Source: a virus
DNA length: 43,849 nucleotides
IMG/VR virus record: IMGVR_UViG_3300012017_000270
Coordinates: 1 to 43,849 of that record
Strand: one strand, 5' to 3'
In this document: positions 13,547-22,500 of the stretch, in pieces
How the letters are laid out: the number at the start of each line of letters is the position of its first letter
Position numbering within the stretch: the stretch's first letter is position 1
The notes under the pieces: generated by a model
Told to the model about the DNA's origin: nothing
What the model saw: the letters and a program-made list of their open reading frames with translations, nothing else
Database searches by the model: none
Position numbers and translations under genes: made by a program

Positions 13547-16500
13547 TTTCCAATACCTTCCTTCTTTGCAATCTTACGAGCAATTGTTCCGGTTTCCACA
13601 TCAAGACGGCGATCAAGTTGTGGGGTTGTCCGTGACAATTCCTTGTTCTTGACTCTCGTTTGAATATCCTTGAACGTCATTGCGGCCATAGGGTAAAGGG
13701 AATTAAATTTGCGAAGCACGGTACGGGCGCCTGCGGTATCGCCACCAGCAAGCAGCGTTGCAGCCTTGTCAGCATAAGAATCAACCTCGTTACGAATAAT
13801 TCGTAGCCGTTGATACTCCATGTTCCATACCGTTTCGCTCACGGTTCGGAAGGCGCCTGTCTTCATAAACTGATCGTATGGGTCTAACTTGTACATCAAA
13901 CGACCACGGGCATCGTAGGTAGAATTTTCTCCGCTGAACGCCTTCCAGAGAGCAATAGCCTGCTGCGCCGTTGGGCTGCTGTCCAGAATTGCGCGTGAGC
14001 CACGTTCTGTAATGCTCATCGGCACCGCAGTTTCTGCCGTCAAATTGGTCATGGCCTGCAACATGGTGTTGATTGTTGGGCCGGACACAGTGGCGCCGAT
14101 CTTCTCGTAGATGTTGCGACCAAACGGCTTCTGCCAGATCGAAATCGACCCAGACAGATCCAAACCAATAGCCGCAGGCAATCCCATCATTGCTACGTTT
14201 GCCGCCTTTTCTGAGCCAAGGTTTGACTTAAAGAACTGCAACAACTTGTAGTTGAGATCGTCCGCACCTTCCTTGTCGCCCATGTATGCGCTGCGGATCA
14301 GGCTTGCTACCGAGAAACCAATCGAGGCATTGATGCCACCGAGCATGCTCATGATTGCCATGTATCGAGCAGCACCAGAGTAGTTGCCCTTCTGGAATTC
14401 ATTGATGAGCAAGCCGGTTGAGTTAATAGCAAAGCGTCGGTACTGAAGCGACGTTGATGCAATAGGGCCACGCAGCAACCATGGAATGTTTGCCTTGGTG
14501 TAGTAGAACTGCGTGTACACGTTGCCATAGACGCGACCATAACGAGCCGCCTCTGCATCGGTCATGCCCTTTTGCAATCCATGCCAGTACATAGCAACGA
14601 AAGAAAAGTTCTGGTTTCTTGCTTCTGATGATGGATTGAAATTTTCATTTGTCATCTTGTAGATGTTGTTATTCATCTTGGAGACAAATTCCACAATATC
14701 AGTTCCAAGAACTGTTTCAGAGCCTTCCTTAAACCGAGCCTTACCATCAAACTGACCATGCCGCTTGAGAACATCCTTGCCTTCTTCGCTGTTGTAGAAA
14801 GCAATAGCCTCCATCATTCCCTTCTCTCCAAGGATTGGATAGACGGTTTGCAGCGGCTGGAATGAGTTCACCACTTGCTGACGGACGGTAAGCAACTGAC
14901 GACCATAGTTCAATGCACGAAGCGCACCAAGCAGGCGCCTTGTAATGAATGGGCCTGCAATTTTTCCGATCACAGGAATGGAGCGGATCATAGAATCAAA
15001 CATTGCTTCCGTTGACGTTGGCGCCGTATACAGGGTGTGTCTAATTGACTCAGACAAGTAATCACCCCAGCCCGGCGTGTCCCGGCGAATGGCGTCAATG
15101 CGGGGAGTCAACTCCTTGACCATGCGACCGCCCATAGACCAACGGTTGTGCAGACGCTCAGACATGTCCCAGACCTTCATGAAGTCCGTTTCAAAGCCCT
15201 TGGCTCCGGTACGTTCCATGAGGGGTGCATAGAACGGGCGCTTGCTCGTCTTGCTTCCTACGATGCCCCGCATGGCGTCGGCGACATCATCCCGGTATGC
15301 ACCAGTTGCATCAGCCAACATGCGCTCTAGGCGCCTGCGCTGGGCATCTGACATGCGTACAAGTTCGTCTGGGTTGATTGCCACCGCTGGCTCTGCCGTA
15401 TAACGAACGTACATGCCGGGGTTGGCTTTCTTGTACGCATAAAGCCGCTCGTATGCCTCTGGCTCAGAATTGGCACTGCCAATAATCTGTCTTGTTCCGT
15501 CGCTGTTGTAGCCAGCCAGTTTGTATTCACCACCAAACCAATGGAAGAAGTGAGCATATTGACGACCCCAGTTGTCGGGCATCATCAGTTTGGCTAGTTT
15601 CTCACGCGCTTCTGGAACAGTCACAATGCCATCATCTGTGCGGATGACTCGGCGACCGCGATCATTTCGCGTTACTTCCCAAGTCTGGCCGTACTCAGCA
15701 GCGCGAGAAACAATTCGCGCTGAATTATCGCGACTCAGCATGCTTGATATGGCGTCGCGTTTTGTGTCAACAATTTCTTGTCGGCGAACTTCTTCGCGAT
15801 TCTTAAACCACTTCAAAGCATCCCGCCATTGCTGTGACTTAGAGGCAAACAATGGATTGCTGTCAATGGTCGAAGGAGGATGATAAGTGTCCATGACTTG
15901 AGCAAACTCTTGTGAGTCACGCTCCGCCTTTGGAATCATGTTCCACACAGCCTCTGCTTCTGACTGCCTACTCTCCGTGATCAGGTTCCGTTGAACGTCC
16001 ATGTCAATCATGTCTTCTACGACACTAATGACATCGGCATTCTTTGAACCAATTGCGAGGTTGAGTGGAGCAGCAACAAACTTCCAGAACGGAGAAATGT
16101 CCGCCGGTTTGGTGATGACTTCAATTCCTTCGTCATCCGTAGAAACCAATCGAGGTACATATCGCGTCGCAAGTTGCCTAACAGTTCCAAGCCACGCATT
16201 CGACAGGGTTTCAGCCTGATTGCGCAATGCTTCAGGAGAAGCAAGGGCCTGCCTGACAATCTCATCTGCATCAGCAAGATTGGCTGGCTCTCCGGTGTTT
16301 ACTTCGCCGCGACGAATCGATTGACTTAGGCTGTCTTTGGTTCGCTTCTTGGCGGGTCTTTGAACAGTTCCACTAACCGCCTTGACCGCTCCCTTGGCTC
16401 CAGATCGCTGAACGCTTCCCGTATTGAAGAGAAGACTGGATCCTGCGGATCGATTGCCATTGGCTGCGATGTATTCTTTTGCTGCTTCGTCATATCCAAT

Positions 16501-19500
16501 ATCCTGCTCTCCGCCGCCGCGCAGGCGACCGTATAGGCGTTTCTCGTAATACCACAACGCTGCTTGGATATCAGAGATTGTAAGGTCAATACCACGTTTC
16601 GCCAAATTAGCCTGAGCCAGATTGGCAATATCAATCATGAACTTGCGATCAGTTGCGTTGAACGGCGCTTCTTCAAGCCTTTCAAATGCTTCCTTGGCAA
16701 TGGTATTAGCGGTCTTCTCAGCGCGATGCTCTCGCTTTAATCGATTAAGCACCTTTGGTTTTGCACCTAGTTGCTTTTGAGCCAACCGTTCAAAACTCTT
16801 CTTGTCTTTATTTGTGGCGCCTTCCTTGCGACCAAGTGCTTCTTCAAGCCTTGTGATATATCCGGCCTTACGCCAAGGAGCGACACGATTCTTGTAGTTG
16901 TTTCGATACTCATCAGCAAGATCAAACAATTGATATTTGTTCTTTGGAGCATCTTCTCCAACCAATTCTCGGAAACGAGCAATTGCTGATTCTGTTGGTT
17001 CTGGCTCAAGCAATCCGCGCATCCGGTTTATAGAGCGCGACCACCACAGATCCATGGTCAGATAGTTGTCGCCACCCATGAGGTTGGCATAGAACATGCC
17101 CAACTTTGGCCCGAAATAAATCGCCGAGTACGGAACAATAGTTTCCGCCAAATAATCGTTGTTGGTCTTTTGACCAGCAGCGCGAAGCCGTGCATTGATG
17201 TCTCGCACGGTGGTGGTCTGCAACAGGTGCGACCGAAGTTTGGCGAAGCCATGTTGATCAATCAGTTCTTCTAACTGACCCAACTTTTCTGTCATCTGCT
17301 CGCTACGCTGATTTCCAATTCGTACTTTTGACAATTTCTTGCCATTGCGTACTTGAGCATAGATCTTAACAGCATTATTGAAGTTGTCCCTGACCTTGGT
17401 GCCACTACTTGTAATAGCAACGATTGCGGAGAACACTGTTCGCGCTTCCTCATTAGTCGCCAACTCAGGGAAGATGTCGCCAAGAGCAGTAATAGCGGCT
17501 GGCCAGTTAACGGAGTACCAGCCAACGCCAGTGCCAGTATCACCAAACTTGGAATTATTGACTTGCCACTCAACCTCATCAGCAACAATAGCAGCAAGCG
17601 CCTTTACAGACTCAGGCGATACGTCGCCGGGTTGCAACTCCAGACCAGCATCAATGGTTCGTCGTGATAGTGCAACTCCAATATCGCGTACTTTGTTTGC
17701 AACCACTTCGCCAACAGGTCGATTTTCATTCAACCGTCCGACATTTCTCCGAGCAAGTTGATCGTTCGGAGCCTGCATGATGTCAACAGTGCTTCGTGCG
17801 TTCCGCTGCCTAATTGATTGGCTGAGTTCTCGACGCTCAGGATTAAACCGTTGGGACAACGGAACAACCTGCCCATTTTCGTCAAAGGTAATTGGCTCGC
17901 CAGATTTAATTTGTTCGGTATCAAACACGACATAATGCGTGGCCGGAAGTTCGGGATCAATAATGTTTTCAAACACCACACCATCATTGCCGCGCTTAAT
18001 TGACTCTTCAATTTTTGGAGTCAATGGGAAGTTTGCGGGACTTTTACCACCAGCGTCATAAACGGCTGGTCTTTCCATGCGCAACCGCAAATTCAAAATC
18101 CTACGGTTTGGAAGTGTTTCTATGAGTTGACTCATGATGGCTTTATTAACCACCGCCATGGCATCTGCATATTTTTGATTCAATGCTGCAAAGCCGGGAT
18201 CAACTTCCAACAACGGGGCGCCTTCGCGCCTTGCTTTGGTTGCAAGCATTTCATCAAGAACGGCTTGGGTAAACAATCCTTTTTCAAGACCTAGATCAAC
18301 CATTTGCTTAAACACGGGTTCGTTGCGTGTTTTGGTTTCCAAATCCTTGTAAAACTTGTTGAGGTAATCATTTGGTGCCTGCCTTGCTAATTCTGAAATA
18401 GCAACAAGTTTTTTAATTTCTTCTTGCTCAACAATTTTGTTTCGTTGTTCTGCAAGGCTTCCAAGATTTAATGAAAGCGCAAAAGCCCCACCCATGCCAA
18501 TATTGTCTGCATAGATTTGAGCAATTTGTTTATTGTCGGTAGAGAAGAATCCTAAATAAGCAGATTGACCACCTGTTACAGACCCACCCATTTCTTTGTC
18601 AAACCACTCAAACGGCTCCGCGTTGGTTCCGTGGAATGATTTGATTTTATATCCAGCGCGATCAGCAGCAGCATCAACCATCCGTTGAGCAGGGCCATAG
18701 TCACCAGTTTCCCTTGCAACCTTTACAGCCGTGTCATAATCACGATCACGTTCTTTGTTGGTGCGAAGCGATTGGCTTAAACCATTTTCCTCATTAAATT
18801 TTGCCCGTGCGTCGGCAACAATTTCAGTTGTTCCTCTTCCTGTAGACAATCGCCTTAGCGCCACTTCTCTGGCAATACTTGCTTCTACTCTGGCAACACC
18901 GTCACTTGTATTTTCAGTTGCTGGAGTTCCACCAATCCACAATTCTTCATCATCATTGCGCTTGTTTATACCAGCATCAAGCCGTGCTTCAGCGCCGTCG
19001 AGAAATTTGTTTATACGAGCAGCAGCCTCGGCATTAGCCCGTGCTTCAGCGGCGTCAAGCCGTGCTTGCGCGTCGCGAAGATCTGCGTCGGCCAACGCTT
19101 TGACATTTTGCGCTTTTTTAATGCGTTTGTAAGCGCCTGTTTTATTTTCAGTGCCTGTGTAATCAGGATTGGCAGGCGAATTTTCAAACGCATCAAATAT
19201 TGCTTTTTCATCAAATGCTTCACCGGCAGTGTTTGGATCTGCATTTCGATACAAACTAGCAACCAAAGCAAAGGAGCGTTTCAGCGCCTCTGTTTTGCTG
19301 TCTAAAACCTCAGTAAGAAAATCGGCTGGATTTTCGGCTTTTTTTCTGCCTTTGCTTATTTTTAAACCATCACCCCATTGAGTTGCTTCAACCGCATCGG
19401 CAATATCGGAACTTTCTGAAAATTTCTCTAACAGGTTAAATGCGACTTCAACCCCCTTCGCTGCTTCTTCACGATTATTTCTAAACATGCCAACAAAACT

Positions 19501-22500
19501 TGAAGGAATAGTTCCCTCATACGGTATTCCAATCATCTGGTTTTGGTTTGCTCTCAGAACCGGAACGCCGTAAAAAACTTCTTTTGCAGCATTGCCCTCA
19601 AACATTAGAGATAAAAGTTGATCTCCAAGTTCAAGCCGTGCTTGTTCAATTGGTTTTGTTTTTGAACTTCGGTAGAAATCCGCCAACGCTTCAGTAAAGC
19701 GCGTTGACCCACCAAACAGAAAGCCACTAGACCGCTTTCGCATATCGCCGCCGAGTTGCTTTTCGTCTTCTTCACGACCAGAGGTGTAATCCAACAATGC
19801 ATACAAATCGTCGTTTATAACACCTTGAGTTAAATCAGGAGTGATCCCAATATAAACCCGGCTTATAAAGTCTTGAATATCAAATTCGCCCGTTGCTTCA
19901 TCAACAAACGGTTGTCTTCCAAAAGCCCCGCCGTAAACCCCCAAAGAACCACCATAGTCAATTGGGTCACCGTTTGATCGATGATTTGCCGGATGCATGT
20001 CGGTCATTTGCAACAACTGGAATATAGGCAACTTTGTTATTGCTCTAAATACAGATGTCTGTGCTGTCTTTCCAACCTTTAGGCTCTCGCTCCACTCGGT
20101 CACAATACCGGTGTAAACAACAGGCTCAAGATTTGCATCTAAAATGCTTAGTTTTGCAAATGTTGGTTTGAGTGATCTTGCTCCCAAACTTTCGGCAATT
20201 AGATTGGCAAAAACTTCATTCTTAAACTCTTGTCGAAGGCCTGTTAATTGAACATCAGGTCTTGGTGAAGTGTCGTCTTGCTCTGCTTCGGCTCTCCATG
20301 AAGGACTTGCCTGAGCAAAGTCTCTAGCAGCATCTGTGAGGCCTTCTTCTTGGTACGAAAATTTGAAGTAGTACTTTTTACCAGTTTTTTTATCTCTTAA
20401 AACCATCGCGTCGGTTATGCCTAAACCCAGACGCTCTTGTATGAGATCTTTGCCTACTTCGCCAAGTTCTAAAGGATTATCGTAAGAATTGATTTGCCGA
20501 ATGGCTTGCGATAAACGCTGTTCTTTTGGCGGTATAGACCGTTGAAGTTTATTAAACGCAGTTACAGAGGCCGGTGATGGATCACCAACCGAATACAAAC
20601 CCGCGTTTGGAAGTTCCTCGGCTACTCCAGCATTTGAATTGCGAATCGACTGTCGTAGTACTGGAATCTTGTCTGCCGCATAGGCATCAGACATTGGGTT
20701 CGCAGGAACTCCATTGATTGGAATCTTGCCACGCTTCGCATCCATCATGTGGACAAGCGCCTTGGCAATCATGACCTGCGCGGCCTGTCTTGTCCGTGGA
20801 TTAGCAAGTTCCTTTGGATTGTCAGCAAACTCGCGCAGGCGTCGAGCCTGTGTTTCATTCAATGCGCGATTCTTGCCAAGCATTGGAATCGCCGTCATTG
20901 CATCTGTAATTGCAGACGCCAGTTTTGCAAACAACCCAGTAGCGCGACTGCTCTTAGCAAGTTTGCGGATTGCCTCCATGTCAACCTTGCCGTCCTTGCC
21001 AATAATGCCGACGAACGAAGCGTCCATCAACATCTCAGCAAGGTTTGCAACTTCTTCCTGACGCATCTCTGCGGAAGTCATCTTTGCCCGGTCGGCCTTA
21101 ACCAACTCGCGCTTGAAGTAAGTACGCGCTTCGTTGACAGCCTCACGTTCTGGAACAACCATTCCCGACAATCCCTCGTTGTCCAACGCCGCAGCCAATT
21201 GGTCTGGGAGGTTTTCGCGAAGGGTCTTAAAGTCTTGCGACTCGTCATTTCTAATGAGCCACAACAACCCTGCTTGGTACTTATCACTCTCGTTGTTAAA
21301 CACCACAAGTCCGGCACGCCGGACTGCGGAACGCTGTGCCTGAAGGTCAAACTTCTGCATGTACACAGCGCGAATAGCCTTCATAGCCTTTGGCATTTTA
21401 GATACCAATAGGTTGTACATATCCTTGAAGTACTCAGGATTCGTTTCAGCAAGATGGTGCATGGATTCATGCATGGCAATCGAAAGCCACGCTGAAGGGC
21501 GCCCAACGTCACGGTAGTCAATGTAGACAACACCCTTGGAGTAGGCGCCAGCCGTCATAGAACCTTCTGGGGTCTTCATGATGACGACCGTAACGCCAAT
21601 GTTGTTGCCAAACTCCACCAGCGCACGTTCGCGCTTTGTCAGTTTGGTTTCACCATCGTCGTACCTAAACTCAATGTCAGCGGGATTCAAGTCGTTGAGT
21701 TCAGCAACTTGTTGCTTTGCCCGTGCAATCGAAGCGGCCCGATCATCGGTGGTTGTTGTCGCAAACGTATCTGTTTGCTTGACGCCCTTCGGATTTGGAA
21801 CCTTGACTGTTTCAATGCCAAGTTGCGTTGAAATATCGTCAATCTGCTTTTCAATACCAGTAATTTGCTCTTCAACCTTGGCAAGTTTGCGAGACAGGGC
21901 AACCTCTTCTTGGGTTGCTTCGGTTCGCTTCTTGCGCCTCTTGGCTGGCTTGTTCTTGGTTGCAGGAATCTTCCATGCAGCCTCAATAAACGTGTCCAGT
22001 TCACGGCGAATAGTTTGCCGCTCCAACTTTGCCGCTGCCAGTGATTCTTGTAGAACCGCCTGATCAGCAACAAGCGAATCAGCCATTGCTTGTTTTTCTT
22101 CGGCAAATTTGCTGCCCTTGCCAAATCCACCCTCGTACTTAATTTCTACGCCGTCGCCGGTTCGACGAATTGCATCAATGCGTGCATTGATTCGACGCTC
22201 TGCTTGTGCAGTATCGGCGCCCTCAGAAGCGGCAGGCAGTGCATCAAGAGTAAGGTTAGATTCCATCCGCTGCCGCATCTCGACGCCCATGGCGGAGTCA
22301 GATGCAACCACATCAGCAAGGTCTTGAAGAGTCTGCTCGTCTGCGTTCTCTGTAAGCGAGTTAACAGCAGAATCTCGCGTTGTAATCCAATTCGGATCTT
22401 CGTGTGACGCAGCCTCGTCGCGTTCAACTTGGTAAACGGCTTCGGTCTGTGCATCCTCTTTGATTTTTGCAAATGCCGGTTTGGCTCTTTCCACAGAAGA

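Noticed and set aside
20749-21411. 220-codon plus-strand frame opposite the giant gene
   Set aside because: Antisense shadow; no RBS, no domain, inside the conserved zincin region of the giant protein.
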